DNA from: Phoenix dactylifera
Lineage: Eukaryota; Streptophyta; Magnoliopsida; Arecales; Arecaceae
Length of the DNA: 64,000 nt
Reading direction: 5' to 3'
Assembly (NCBI RefSeq): GCF_009389715.1
Contig: NC_052394.1
Coordinates: forward strand, 22,260,899 to 22,324,898
Part shown: one piece after another, positions 23,821 to 36,092 of the stretch
How the letters are laid out: each line of letters starts with the position of its first letter
Numbering within the stretch: the first letter of the stretch is position 1
The notes under the pieces: generated by a model
What the model saw: only the letters and a program-made list of their open reading frames with translations
What the model was told of the DNA's origin: nothing
The model's database searches: none
Made by a program: the position numbers and the translations under genes

Positions 23821-24655
23821 CGTCGTCGTCTCTCCTCCTCCTCCTCCTCCTCCTCCTCTCTCTGCACGGCCTTCAGAACTCCCTTTCCACCTCCACTTGG
23901 AAAGCAGCAGCCACTGCTTTGTCCTTAGACCACAGAACCTGCTCGCCTTTGCGTCCTCTCGTGATCTTTTTATAGGGAGTGACCTCCAGGGTCACGTGAT
24001 TTCACATGTTGGCTTGCTCCCTCTTTGTTTTCTTTACTTTTGGTGGGGGCTGAGTCACCAGCTCAGAAGCATGTGCAGTCCACGTGATGTGACATTGGCC
24101 TTCTTCTTTTTTTTTTTTTTTTCAGAGCTCTGGTTTGATTAGCATTTAGACAGTGTACTTAGCACTTAGCTATAGTACCACCTGGTGTGTAGGCATAACG
24201 ACCTTAAAAATAAGGTGCCTTTCATTCATTAGATCCTGATTGAGTGCTTCTGACTTCTGCGTCCTGTGTACATCCTAAATGATGGAAGGACATGAATGTG
24301 TAATTAAATATCTAAATAATAACATGTCTTTGTTTCTTGTAATGGTATACTGCATGCTATAAAGATGTTATTGTATTATTCGAGATTTCTGTGGTTAATT
24401 CACTGAAATGTAAGGTGATAACCCACTGTTAATTTTCTCAAAAAACAGAACAAAAGTGAAAAAAGAAAGAAAGAAAAATTATGGTTAAGCAGAGATTCGA
24501 CGGTGAGTGAATCAATCCAAAGATAGATGGCTCTTAAGGATTGATGGGAGAAGAAATTTCCATATAAAAATACAAGCCAGAGCCCTAAGATCCACTCTTC
24601 TTTGTTCTGGTTAATGCCTCAAGACTAAGCATAGACTAAAACTCATGGTCTCTCA

Positions 24656-24657
<2 letters not shown>
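23821..24657. other. upstream region of the MYB gene
   Basis: This contains the promoter and 5' UTR of the minus-strand MYB gene: a CTC/CCT repeat (about 23832-23860) close to the start codon, a poly(T) run near 24105-24122, and AT-rich DNA beyond. No other gene is seen. Confidence 0.5.
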
Positions 24658-24693
<36 letters not shown>

Positions 24694-24870
24694 GGCTAAG
24701 ATGGACAATTCGTACAATTCAAGTTCGAAATAATCAAAAAAAATCAAAAAATAACATATTCCAGAATGCCTCTAAGGCAAGCGTCCAAAATATAATCAGA
24801 GCGATGACCTACAAAAGAGGCCATTCTGTTCGCAGCTCCATTTGCCTTGTGATAGATGTGCCTCACAATA
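24658..24870 (-). mobile_element. 5'-truncated LINE (L1-like) 3' end
   Basis: A poly(T) run (24658-24691) is the tail of a minus-strand insertion. The minus strand next to it reads HIYHKANGAANRMASFVGH, which resembles the C-terminal RNase H region of plant L1-type LINEs (pattern H.....AN.AAD..AS.). Only about 200 bp are present, so the element is heavily 5'-truncated and non-coding. Confidence 0.65.
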
Positions 24871-24884
24871 AAGATTGAACTCTC

Positions 24885-25653
24885 TCTTATTCTTAGACAA
24901 TCACTATAGCAGAGTCGTCCTCAACTAAGAAGATACATTTCTCCACCTTGAAGCCATTCTATTGCATTAGTTTTGCCGTTAGTGACAGACTACCACTTTG
25001 GTGTAGTTCAGCGAATAGAGGGGTTAGTGTAGTAGGATCACGGTTTGGTAAGACTTTGGCGGTGATCTGGTCAGTAGTTTGCGGGGTTTATTACTTCGCA
25101 TTCCTTTTTTCTTTTTCAAAAGTTCACCGTAAGTTACAAGCAGTTCCTACCTAGGGATTAATCCTTGTCTCATTTTTGCTGAATGATATCCCCAACCAAA
25201 TACATGAAGGGCTCAAATAACACTAGGTTACCTGAGTACAAATCTCTTCCTTTAAGAAAATAATACATGATTGCTCAAATCTCATTTTTGGGCAATCACC
25301 GTAGCAGAGTCGCTTTCAACTAAAAAGATACATTTCTCCACCTTAAAGCCATACTATTGCATTAGGTTTGCTGTTAGTGAGACTACCACTTCGGAGCAGT
25401 TCAGCGAATAGAGAGGTTAGTGTAGTAGTATCATGGTTTTGGTAGGACTTTGGCGGTGATGTGATTTGTAGTTTGCGAGGTTTATTACTTCACATTCCTT
25501 TTTTTCTTTTTTAAAAGTCCACCGTAAGTTACAAGCAGTTCCTACCTAGGGATTAATCCTTGTCTCATTTTTGCTGAATGATATGCCCAACCAAATACAT
25601 CAAGGGTTCAAATAACACTAGGTTACCTGAGTACAAATCTCTTTCTTTAAGAA
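24885..25653. repeat. tandem duplication, two ~370-bp copies
   Basis: 24885-25258 and 25281-25653 are direct copies about 395 bp apart, roughly 90% alike by eye. Shared words include GATACATTTCTCCACCTT, GACTTTGGCGGTGAT and GGGATTAATCCTTGTCTCAT. Neither copy codes for anything I recognise. Confidence 0.9.
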
Positions 25654-28600
25654 CAAAATATATATATGAATTTTCATCCAGATACATTGTTTTCAGTACT
25701 TTTTATCTTTTTTTCTTTTTTTAACCTTTATAGGTCAGCAGCACTGTCATCAATGGCATTAGGTTAAAATAAAATCAACTTGGTTTCTTTCCCCAACCAT
25801 GTGGATAGATAGTTCTCCTACCCAATTGGTCTGATTAATTATAATGCAGCTATCATTTTGCCACAACATGATTATGCTTGCCGTCAAATACTAGATTAAT
25901 ATGAGAAGGTGGTTAAGGAGCACCATTTTACATGCAAGTGGCACAATTTAAACCAAAAAAAGGCTTGGCACCTTCCAAACAAGTCTTCACTGAAGCTTCT
26001 CGGAGGACATGGTAGTGCTTGACCCAGGAGGAAGCTACCCATTAGAGGAAAAAGATGCAACGTCTATTCATGGCAGAATATGTTACTGAATTGAAAAAGA
26101 AGTCTGGTCTTAGATGACCAGTCTCTCCTTGGACTGTTCCTTTCACCTTTGAGGCTGTGAAAAGCAAATGACTTTATACATCCACGATCAGTATGGGGAC
26201 ACACAAGAAATATGTTCTCGCAGTGCTTTGTTGGTCTAATACCATCATGCATGTAGACATTCACCACTCATGATTCTATCTTATGTTATATTAATTACTA
26301 AAATAGGTAAATATTGTCGCCCACCATGCACCGATGGAACATCATGCTTCTATGTAAGATCTCCCATACCTAATTCTGAACATAAATATATTTTGGAGAT
26401 GATATCACTCTATGTCACCAAAGTTGATCTAGCGACGTTATATAGCCAGAATAGGTCTTAGTGTTGAAGCAATAAGACTATGTGGTTCTCTTTGGGCCAC
26501 GCTACTTGGCTACTCTTCATCTCATTGTTCATATGATCTCAAGAAGCAAATAGTATGTCGTTGTGTGTGTGTGGACACTAAATCATATAGTAGATAGTTG
26601 TGGGAGATGATGTCTTCGTGATGTTGATGCATTCGCCGGCATCCTACGGTATCAAACAGGCCTCCTGCTAAAGGATGTCAGCCTTGGTTGCCTTCTTGAC
26701 CTGTATCGATCTCACTTGGATCATGAAGGGGAGGGGGGGAAGGCTAAGCCATCATGAGGTGGAGGTCACCAATTTGTGGCTTGTCCACTTGCACCTTTTC
26801 ATGCTGTTGTTCCCTTTTAGCCTTCTGGCTCCTCACTATTATTGTTGTATCGCATTAGCTGCTGTTATTTCTTTCTGTTCGTTTGGATGCCATGGGGAAC
26901 CCTTAGTTTTTTGTCATCAATGGGTTGGGGGAAAACATGAAGCATGGGGGATGTGGCAGGTTGCATTATGTGTACCTTGGTCGGTGGATGGATAGTTTTT
27001 GTGATGTCAAAGGCCATCAATTGCTTGTTTGATTCATGAGAGTAGCTGCAAATGGTTGTGCAGGACAAAGAAGAGTAAGGCCAATGGGTCAACTGGAAGG
27101 CAGTGATTTATTTATTGTTAAGTAGCTAGGAATTCACTGATTTGAATCCATCATATTGCAGTGTCTGGTTTTGGCCTTTGGAAGAGCTTTGCTTCAACCT
27201 ATTTGTTCTCATATATTTGGACCGTTTCACTATATCTGGATGCGTCCCTCCCTAAGCTAACGAGGGACACAAGTGTTGACCTGATGGAAAGGGTGGTAGG
27301 CCCAGTTGCCGTATAAAAAGGGGGCATCTGTGAAGCACATCTGACTTGGTTGCAACTCTTTTTCTTCCCTTAAAGATTCGTTATGAGATGCAATTTGGAG
27401 CTGACTGACCGACCCTAGAACCAAATTCTTTTGGTCTACAGGAAAATTATGTTTTCAAGAGAGGCATGATCAAAATGACTGCAGTATTCAACTATGTATC
27501 CAGGAGGATCACAGTAACAAATAGTTCCTCCATTATAACCTGAAGACTATTTTTAATTGTCCGTAATAAATAGTTCCTCCATTAAAAATAGTTCCTCCAT
27601 TATAAATAATTTAGCAATCCAGCATATTATCATTCAGAAAGATATGAACGAGCATAGTCCTTTCGAATGTCTATCAGTTTCCTTTGCTTGGTACACGATA
27701 TGAGAATGGTTAGAGCCTATGTTGTATCATTGTTGTTTTCGTTTCTATAGAAATTAGTAAAATACCATATAGAAATTGATGTTGAAGATAGCATTTGCGC
27801 AAAACTTTTGCTACTCGTAGCTTTTATTTTCACTCTTTTTCGAAATCCATTAACCTTTGTACCAAAAGTTAATTACAAAGATTTTACAAATAATTTTAGA
27901 AAACAAAATGGCTCTATGATCCACGTACGTCGTTCAATCTGGTTCATTTTTCGTCTTGAATTTTTGAAACCAGAAAAAACGAACAAAAGCAATAAAAAAA
28001 ACGGGCCCCTACTTTTTGTGCTCTCACAATATTTCTTTGCTTATGAAATGATGAGAACAAGATTAGCCTCGTAATGAATTGATTGTGGGCACAAGGCTCC
28101 TAAACCATTCGAGTACGCCATCACAAGAAACTTGGCCTTGTTGCAGTTCAATGGGATATCTCATGCGGCCCAGATTCGGACCACAATTTATTGTTAGTAG
28201 TTGGTGGCTGAGCTTTGGGCTTTTGTCCTGGCCAGCTACTCGACTGTTGAGTGGGAGCACAGTGAAGTGTCATGCGGGCCACAGAGTACACGACTCAAAC
28301 AAGAAAGTTCTGAAAGGCTGGAGAGCGTGATCAGGTTTCAGTGGAGAGTGGAGAAGAAAGATGGACACCCTAATCGTTGAATGGCTTTCAGATCAAGAAT
28401 CCAAACATGGCAGTCATAATTTGCTAAGACTATATCTCTTATTGTACGATACAGCTGTGGAATCTGATACTGAATCAAGAAAGCATCAGTAGCAATATAT
28501 ATGATAGGAAGTGGAAAAGTTTAAAAGCTGTTTTTGAGTAAAATTCTACTGCTCTGAGCACATGAGATTTATTTATCAAAAAGAAAGATTGCTGACTGCG

Positions 28601-28708
28601 ATCTGAGCCGAATTCAAGATTCTTTTTTATCTACATTTCATGAGCAAAGACACCAATTCCTTTTTTTGGTCCTGATGCTCCTTTGTTAACCATGCAGGCT
28701 CACACACA

Positions 28709-28775
<67 letters not shown>

Positions 28776-31204
28776 GGTGGCAGATGAACAAGATAGGTGC
28801 TTTTGTTCAGAAATAGAGTGTCTATCAAAATATGTAGTAAAAGATGGGTTGATTTCTTGATGTTAGAACGCATTCTCATTATAATAGATATTCATTCTTT
28901 TTTTGTTGAAAGCAATACAATATTTTCTAACAAGGTCGCTGCAATCTTGAAGCAATAGGTATGAAGGTAGTCTAATATCAATAATTAGCGATATAAGCAT
29001 TAGAAAGCTATGAAAAATGGGAGCCAGAGTGGAGCACTGTCTATATCAGATGACTCAAGAACTAAGGTTAGGCCTCGACAATTCAATGCAAGATAGAAGT
29101 CGCAACAACTTCAAACATCTCCTCAACAGTTGGAATCTCAAATTGACATACTTGAGGTAATGTCCATGGGATGCATTATTCCAAATTAAAGTTCAAGTCT
29201 GAGTCCGATCTGGCTCAAGCTTTACCCCAGATTGGAGCACAGCAGCAGACAGAGCCAAGTTCCAAGATTTTTCACCACACTTGCACGCGCATGCAGACTT
29301 TATGTCTTTTTCCAATGGAGCATGCATGCATTGCAGACTTTATCTCAATGGCCCAGTTTGTGCTGTCTGGCAAGCTGCAGCAGTGAGGAGAACTTGCACC
29401 GAGGCGAGGTAGGATTACTCGTATCCTTGGACCGTCTCTAGCACAATGGGACATTTGGCTTTCGAGCTAGCTTTGTGTCTCTTCAAGAAGAGCCCATGGA
29501 CCGGGATGGCGAGATCGAGAGGGATTTGGACCATGCATGGGTGTACTTTGATGCGACTTCCTGGCTGTAGCTGCCTGTAGTTTTACAGCCAGTAATCTCA
29601 ACCACATTTCTGAATTCTGGAAGCCCTTCAGGCTTTCTTTTCTTTTCTTTTTTTTTTTGTCACCGGAAAAGGGAAAAAATCCGTAGTTCTGAATACCTAG
29701 TTCTCTCAAGTTAAATCCTGGGGACTCTGCACAAAGTCATTCTACAGACCTGCACTCTGACTACGAAATTAAGAATTGACTTTAGAACAGTCAAAACAGA
29801 ATAGGGCTTCTTATATTGGACAAGGGGGATTCTCTATTAGTACCAGCTGGACTAACTTCAGACTTGAGACCTCAGGCAGTAGTCAACAGAGTCTACAGTA
29901 GCGGTAATTTGTAACTTTACACAAGCTATCATCAATGGAGCATAATTTTTGCACTACTATGATAGCCGCCACATCATCCATCTTGAAGGTGGATGGCTTT
30001 CATTTATCCCACGAACACACTTTTTAGTACGGTACGCAGCATGAGTGGGGATGAAGGAGTGCCATCATTTGCGCGATGTATAACGTGGTAGCTATTAGCA
30101 TAAAAGTAGCATCGATCCGCTTGTTAGCAATGTCATTGTTCCGAAAAGGCCTTCTCCTACATCTTTAGTTCTAAACTCATGTAACAGATTAAGTGTTCCA
30201 ATGTTTCCAAATGTTTGTTTAATGCCGGTATAGACATTGGCCTGTGTTCATCCAATCTCCACTTGAAATGAACATTGGACCTCTAGTTAAAACGCAGCCA
30301 TGTCATACTCCTCATTTACAGAGACAAAAGATCATGAAAGCTCCCGCACAAACTCGTGTGATGGCACAAAGCTGATCCCATTCTCTTTGTCCAGTATCTA
30401 GGTTAAGATTAGATCCACCATGACACCCATCATAATAGCCATAAAAGCTTCTTCTTATGTTAAATGTGTGAATAATATGTTTTTAATGAGAGCTGATGAT
30501 TTAGTCAAAAAAATGATAGCGGTTAAAATAGTAGCCATAATTTTGCATCTCCCTGCACCAAGACTCCATGTGTAGCGGCATTACCAAATAGCATCCTCAT
30601 TTTTTTATTATTTCTTACTATAACAGTCATTACAATAATCATTATCTTACTCTATGATAAACCTACTATCGATATAGAATCTTGGATAGGCTTCATAAGT
30701 CTATTCGTTGGACTTTGGAGTTAAAAAAAAACGTTCATTTCTTGTTGCCTAATGCCTATCTAATACTAGTTGACTCTTGCTATAATGGTGCTTGAGGGAA
30801 TTTTTTAGCCAAAAAAAACTTGATTGTTCTTTATTTGTTTCATTACTCATCCTTGGCTGTGCATTGGTCGTGCTTGTTTAAAAAATCGCATTAGTTGATC
30901 CATGAATGGTGGAAAAAATTGAATTGAAAACATGAAGTAGATAGGATCTGTAACTTGGATTAGATTATTTATTTTATATTAACTTGTTACTGTGATTCCA
31001 TGTGCTCATTCTGTTGGTTTCCGGTTGTCCGCCGAATCCCTTTTTGAATCCCACCGGCTCCTTGCTCTTTTCACGCTCTCCTCGTCCCCTGACCCTACTC
31101 TCCATCATTTATTCTTCTCTAATCCTATGTTTAAACTTTAAACGTTCACTCCCCCTGTTTACTCTCCTCTAACCCTCTATCTAAACCGTAAATTTTCGAA
31201 GACA
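25654..31204. other. gene-poor intergenic region
   Basis: About 5.5 kb between the tandem duplication and the SOSEKI gene. It holds a compound CA/GA microsatellite, a small cluster of AATAGTTCCTCCATTA repeats near 27517-27610, and AT-rich DNA. The last few hundred bases are the SOSEKI upstream region. No gene is recognised. Confidence 0.55.
28701..28773. repeat. compound (CA)n(GA)n microsatellite
   Basis: About 12 CA units passing directly into about 24 GA units. Confidence 0.97.
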
Positions 31205-34200
31205 ATGGCGGTCTCTTCGAGGGGAAAGAGCGAGCTTTGGGGTCAAGAGAGAAGGACGGCCGAGAGGAAAGCCTCGGTGGTCTACTACCTCTCGAGAGAC
31301 GGCCAATTGGAGCACCCTCACTTTCTGGAAGTCCCGCTCTCCTCCACCGAAGGGCTTTATCTCAGAGGTATCAGATCAGAAAAAGGAAAAAAAATGATTT
31401 TTTTTTTTTAATTTTGTTTTGTGCTTCTTTGCAATGGACATCTGATTTCGATTTACTGTTCGAATTCTAGATGTCATCAATCGTCTCTGCGTTCTCAGAG
31501 GGAAAGAGATGGCTGCCATGTACTCGTGGTCTTCCAGAAGGTAAATTCCAATCAAAAAATTTAATATAGAACTCACCTTTTTTTGGCTGTTTTGATGTTG
31601 ATTCGAATCGAAGTAATATTAAAGTTGACGCTTTTTTTGCCGAATGCCGAATCTCTCTCAATTCAGGAGATATAAGAACGGATTTGTGTGGTTCGATCTC
31701 TGCGAAGAGGACTTCGTCTACCCAATTCACGACCAAGAATACATTCTCAAAGGATCGGAGCTCTTCCACCTCGGTAACTCTTCTCCTACATCCGAGAAGC
31801 CTCCCGAAATCTCTAATTTCGTCCGAGACGTTTCCGATATTCCCGTCTCGAGAAGAAAGATGACGTCTTGGGACTCTTTCGATCTCAACGAGTCCACGGC
31901 CTACAAAAGCGAACCGACGGGTGTCACCGCCGTCAAATTCTCCGACGCCTCGACCCAGACCGACGGCCTGCGGCACGGGCGACGAGCTCCCATCGGAGAA
32001 GACAGGCAAGCGGAGACCGCGAATCCCGAACCGACGGAGCTCGGGACGGACGAGATCTCGCCTCCGCCGTCCCCCTCGAGCCCGGAGACGCTGGTGGCGG
32101 TGATCAAAGCCGACGGCCGGATCGTCGCGATACGCCCGGAGGATAGGAGTCATCGGACGGTGGGCGCCTGCCCGAAAGGGAGGGCGAGGGCGTCGGCGGT
32201 CCTGATGCATCTGATCTCGTGCGGCTCGATCTCGGTGAAGGAGCAGGGGATCTCGCTGGTGTCCCAGTACAGGGGAAGACTGCCGATGGAGGCCGTGTCA
32301 GGGCGCATGGGATTGGAGGACAAGAAGTATTTTAGTGGGAGTTTGATTGAAACGAGGGGGTTGGGAAATGGTGGCGTTGGAGAATTCACCGGCTTGAAGC
32401 GGTCGGCTTCCTGTAATGCTGCCAGGTAAGCACTCTGACTGCTCTGCCCTCTTGCACGTGAAGTGATGCCATGTTTTCCAATCTAATGCTCATTTTTCCG
32501 AAATATGTTTATGTTATTTCTCCTCGCACGTGATCACACATATTTGAATAAAAAAATAATTAGTGGTATGCCGCTCCAACATATCAGGGTAGAGTTATCA
32601 GAATCCGTGCGGATGTATATTTATTCCCACATCGATCATTCGTTGGATATATCTTGGGTACTTATATAAAATCAAGGAACCAAAATAATACCTTTTGGCT
32701 AGCCATTTTGGATGATGTCCTGAGTTGTTATAAATTGTATCAGAGTAGATACATCGCATAATCGATGTTGACTAAGGCCCTGTTTGGGGGAGCTGTTAGT
32801 AGTAGAGCTTTTGGAAGTAGAGCTGTTGGAAGTAGAGCTTTTTGAAGCAGAGCATTTATAAAAAGTTGTTTGCTGTTTGGTAACTACATCTCTAAAGTGC
32901 TGTGACACTTTAACATGTGTTTGGTAAACAAACTGAGAAAGTACTTTTGTGGGACAAAATAACCATAAAGGACATTACCAGTATTATATAATAGAGCATA
33001 ATAAAATATAATATGTATTAATACGTAAATATATGATATAGTATAATATTAATGTAATATAATATAATATTATTATAATATAGTACTATAACATTATGTA
33101 TTATAAAATAATAATTTAATATAATATTAAATTATTTAACATAACATATCAATGTATTATAATATAATATAATATAATATTATATTTATAGTATAATACA
33201 ATAATAAATATGTAAAATATTATAATTATTAGTGTAAATTAATTTTTCATCATTCTAATGACCATTTATCTCTCTAACAAATAGAGAGAAAGGAAGAAGA
33301 AGATTGAGAGGGAAAGGGAGAAAGGAAGAGGCAGGATAAGGTTTTTGGGGAAAAAAAGTGTAATTTAAATGGGGGTATTTTGGTCTAAAAAACAGCTTTC
33401 CGACAAAGCTAAAAACAGCATTTTCGGAAAGCTCCAAATTGGAGCTTCTCCCCAAAAGCTGTTTTCAGCTTCCCGCAAAAGCTGAAACAGCTCTCCGAAA
33501 ATTTTACCAAACACCATTTTTTATCTAAAAGTACTTTTGGAGGGCCAGAAAGTGCTTTTTGGCCATCCAAAAGCTCTCCCAAACAGGGCCTAAGAAACAC
33601 AGCAGCACGGATCTATTATGGTAGACCGATTATGGTGTTTATGATTAGATTGAATGGATTTAAACTTTTAATCTAACGAGAACTTCAGAACTTGAATGAA
33701 GAAGTATGTCAGAACCCGTGTGAGAACTCATATAATATTTTTCGGTTAGCTATTTTGGGTGGGGTCCTGAATTGTTATAGAAGTGGTATGATTGGTTGAA
33801 GTTTTAGGAGAGAAATGGTTGGATTGGTAGATTGATTAATGTGTCATCGGCAATCCCGACATCCGCTCCATAAATGAATGGCTAGAGCGAAAAATGCGAC
33901 CTTCATGTTCCTACAAGTAGACTAAATAAAAAGGCATTGCAATTGTTCATGTCATTGACAATTTTCGAGGGTATGACACCATGGAAAGACGTATTTTTGC
34001 ATGAGCCGCACATGTGAAGTGGGCCAATTATTTGATGTAAGTGAAAAAGTGAATATTTTAATCAAAAAAAAAAGTGAATATCATGCTTCATGTAACAGAT
34101 GTATCTGTGAGCGGACAAGTATACTATTATGCATACCTTGATATGACAATTGACAACTTAAAATATGGCATTCAAGTGCAGGAACACTTAAATAGTGTGT

Positions 34201-34419
34201 TTTTCTATTAGTTGCTGCTTGTTTTATTCTGCTGAATTTCATTTATTGATGAGATTGCAGTTTCTTGTAAATTTTGTGAACAGGACCTTAAGAATGGAAT
34301 TAAGCAAGGAAATCGAGGATGACCATGCCAAATGCATGCCCAGAAAGCCCAAGAGAGGGAAAGAAAGGAACCTGCCCATCACACGCGGCATACACCAGAG
34401 CAGAAGGATAAATGGTTGA
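31205..34419 (+). CDS. SOSEKI (DUF966) polarity protein
   Basis: SOSEKI proteins are plant polarity proteins that polymerise through a DIX-like N-terminal domain and mark cell corners or edges. Exons are 31205-31367, 31471-31540, 31667-32425 and 34284-34419, with GT-AG borders and consistent phases, giving 375 residues. The DIX-like domain (about residues 22-115) shows VVYYLSRDGQLEHPHFLEVP, EGLYLRDVINRL, MYSWSSRR, YKNGFVWFDL and HDQEYILKGSELF, all hallmarks of the family. The conserved mid-region LMHLISCGSISVKEQGISLV and a basic tail (MPRKPKRGKERN) are present. The middle exon is GC-rich. The ATG at 31205 begins just before the conserved domain, as usual. Its third intron (1.86 kb) holds a TRIM with a nested MITE. 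Which SOSEKI paralog it is cannot be told by eye. Confidence 0.95.
32596..33780 (+). mobile_element. TRIM in the SOSEKI intron, interrupted by a MITE
   Basis: Same family as the element at 17.2 kb. A 5' LTR (about 32596-32734) is followed by a degenerate TGTATCAGAG primer site. After a MITE, the internal part resumes (ATGATTAGATTGAATGG), then a degraded 3' LTR (from about 33707) with GGTTAGCTATTTTGGGTG. The element is broken and older than the MITE nested in it. Confidence 0.75.
32776..33590. mobile_element. PIF/Harbinger (Tourist-like) MITE
   Basis: The terminal inverted repeats are GGCCCTGTTTGGGGGAGCT and AGCTCTCCCAAACAGGGCC (18 of 19 matching). They are flanked on both sides by TAA, the 3-bp target duplication typical of Harbinger. 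The 815-bp interior is AT-rich (TATAATATAATA near 33000-33200) with subterminal AGCTTTT/AAAAGCT motifs and no transposase. It is inserted within a TRIM. Confidence 0.9.
34044..34081 (+). mobile_element. minute poly(A) insertion with 13-bp duplication
   Basis: AAAAAGTGAATAT at 34044-34056 is repeated at 34069-34081, separated by 12 bp (TTTAATCAAAAA). The insert resembles the TTTATCAAAA end of the LINE at 38.6 kb, so it may be an extreme 5' truncation. The A-rich context makes it less sure. Confidence 0.45.
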
Positions 34420-34720
34420 CCACCCTATAACTAGAACCAGATGATTCAGTTTGTAAAACTGATTTTCTTTTTTAATTTCTCGATCTTTAAAAGAATTATT
34501 TTGGATTTTGACATTCCAAATGATCATTTTAATAAAATTGAAGCTGTCTAGATTGATTTAGATATAGAACACTGATATATTTACCCAGTAATCTCCCCGT
34601 AGCTGGCATAAACCCAGTTTTTTGGTAATAAACATGTTAGGTAAGTGGTTTATTAGGAATTGAAATGCCAACTTTATGCCTAATAGTTTTGAAAAAAAAA
34701 ATCATGTGGTGAATAAGTTT

Positions 34721-35051
34721 TCTAACAATCCAAGAATTCACCCAAAAAGACTAGTAGAAAGATATTATTTAGATTTCTTAATTCAGTATAAGTACTCAAG
34801 ATCTATCCGGCGTCCTCGTTAAGTTAAAAGTTCAAATATATTCAAATTTAATCACAAGCACCATGATCGGCTCGTGGTCAACTCCAATACATCAATGCTG
34901 CAATGTCTCCCGATACCATTTCTAACAACTCATGATCTCATCCAAATGGGTAGCCAGAAGGTATTTTGGATTCCTTAGTCTTATATGAATATCCAAGATT
35001 TTCTCGGCGAATAATCGATGTGAGACTAAATACATAAGTTTTATGGAGACA
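34721..35051 (-). mobile_element. TRIM, minus strand
   Basis: Read on the minus strand, a 5' LTR (about 34920-35051, with TATTTAGTCTCACATCGAT) is followed by TGGTATCGGG as primer site. Then come a short internal part and a degraded 3' LTR (about 34721-34822, ending GGATTGTTAGA). It belongs to the same family as the elements at 17.2 and 32.6 kb. Confidence 0.75.
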
Positions 35052-35554
35052 GTTGAGTATCTCTGTGAATTGAACCCTTGCTTTGCCTTTGGAAAGCACC
35101 TTGGAGAGCATGGCATGCAGTTCTTTTGAGAGAGATTGTGTGGGAGAAAAAGAAACAGCATACCCCTTTGTACAAAAGAGAGCAACGATTGCTCTGCCTT
35201 ATAGTGTGTATAATGAGGTTTATGTTATTCTTATTCCTTTTTTTTTTTTTTTTTTGCCAAAAGGTAGTCTATAGTAAATAAGATCTTTCATTTAAATACA
35301 TACAAGTGTTGTGTTAACCCACCTATTCATATATGTAATCTGAAAAATGTTGAGTTTCTTCCATATATAGAGCTTCAAGAGCGGCGTCTACGCTGATGTT
35401 TATGCTTTAAAATTTGCTGTTCTTTTCTGAATTCATGGTTCAACATTCTTGACCATGGAAATTTTGGGCAGGAGTTTGCAAATTAAAAACCAAATCAACT
35501 AACTTATAAAGAAGTTCCACAAAAAGAGAGATCTAAACGCAATACGTACATGTT
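35052..35554. other. intergenic, includes 3' region of the zinc-finger gene
   Basis: About 500 bp between the TRIM and the stop codon of the ZAT-type gene. It has a poly(T) run near 35240-35256 (TTTTTGCCAAAAGG), perhaps another LINE tail. No gene is recognised. Confidence 0.5.
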
Positions 35555-36025
35555 CTACACGAATAACTCGAGCAAGACGCCATGAGAACCTTCTCTCGAG
35601 CAATCATCCTCCAAAGGAAGCACGTTCAGGTCCGGCATGGATTTCTCCACACCAGCTTTCTTCTCTGGAAAAGCCTCGCTCGGGGGCTTATGCCGCCGCA
35701 TGTGACCGCCCAGAGCCTGGCCCATGGAGAACCTCTGGCCGCAGATGGAACACTGGTGGACGTTTGTCTTCAACGTCGAGCCCTTCGTCGGAGCAAACCC
35801 CAGGCCTTGGAGTCTCGGCTGCTTGTGGCTCGTCCGATGGCCTCCGAGTGCCTGGAACGACGAAAACCGGCGACTGCACGTCTTGCACTCGAACACACCA
35901 TCCTCCGTCTTTGTCCTCCTACGGATCTTCTCAGGCTTATTACCTCCACAAGAGAGCGATAACAAGAGATTGGCTGTCTTCATGGTATCCGTCTCTCCCT
36001 CCTCTTCTGTTCTCAAGCGCTTCAT
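35555..36025 (-). CDS. C2H2 zinc-finger repressor, ZAT11/ZAT12-like (C1-2i type)
   Basis: An intronless gene of 156 residues, as usual for this family of stress-responsive nuclear repressors. Two Cys2-His2 fingers carry the plant-specific QALGGH core. Finger 1 has C47, C50, H63, H67 (FQALGGHRTSH) and finger 2 has C92, C95, H108, H112 (GQALGGHMRRH). An L-box-like LLLSLS lies at residues 20-25, a basic stretch (KIRRRTK) at 33-39, and an EAR repression motif DLNVLPLEDD at 132-141. The order L-box, two fingers, C-terminal EAR is the ZAT layout, and the small size fits the ZAT11/ZAT12 group. It lies tail-to-tail with SOSEKI, and a TATA-like box lies about 60 bp upstream of the start codon. Confidence 0.96.
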   Translation of the reverse strand: MKRLRTEEEGETDTMKTANLLLSLSCGGNKPEKIRRRTKTEDGVFECKTCSRRFSSFQALGGHRTSHKQPRLQGLGFAPTKGSTLKTNVHQCSICGQRFSMGQALGGHMRRHKPPSEAFPEKKAGVEKSMPDLNVLPLEDDCSREGSHGVLLELFV

Positions 36026-36082
36026 ATTAAGCTCGAAGCCTTAGACTGCAAGTTAATGTCCGAATAACAACCCCCACGGATA

Positions 36083-36092
36083 CATATATATA
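36083..36092 (-). promoter_or_regulatory. probable TATA box of the zinc-finger gene
   Basis: TATATATATG on the minus strand, about 60 bp before the start codon at 36025, which implies a short 5' UTR. Confidence 0.5.

Noticed and set aside
24885-25653. The 0.37 kb direct repeats as a pair of LTRs
   Set aside because: They are only 22 bp apart, lack TG...CA ends, and have no primer site or purine tract.
31467-32210. Long minus-strand open frame opposite SOSEKI
   Set aside because: It is a shadow of the GC-rich SOSEKI exon 3; its residues match no family, whereas the plus strand is clearly SOSEKI.
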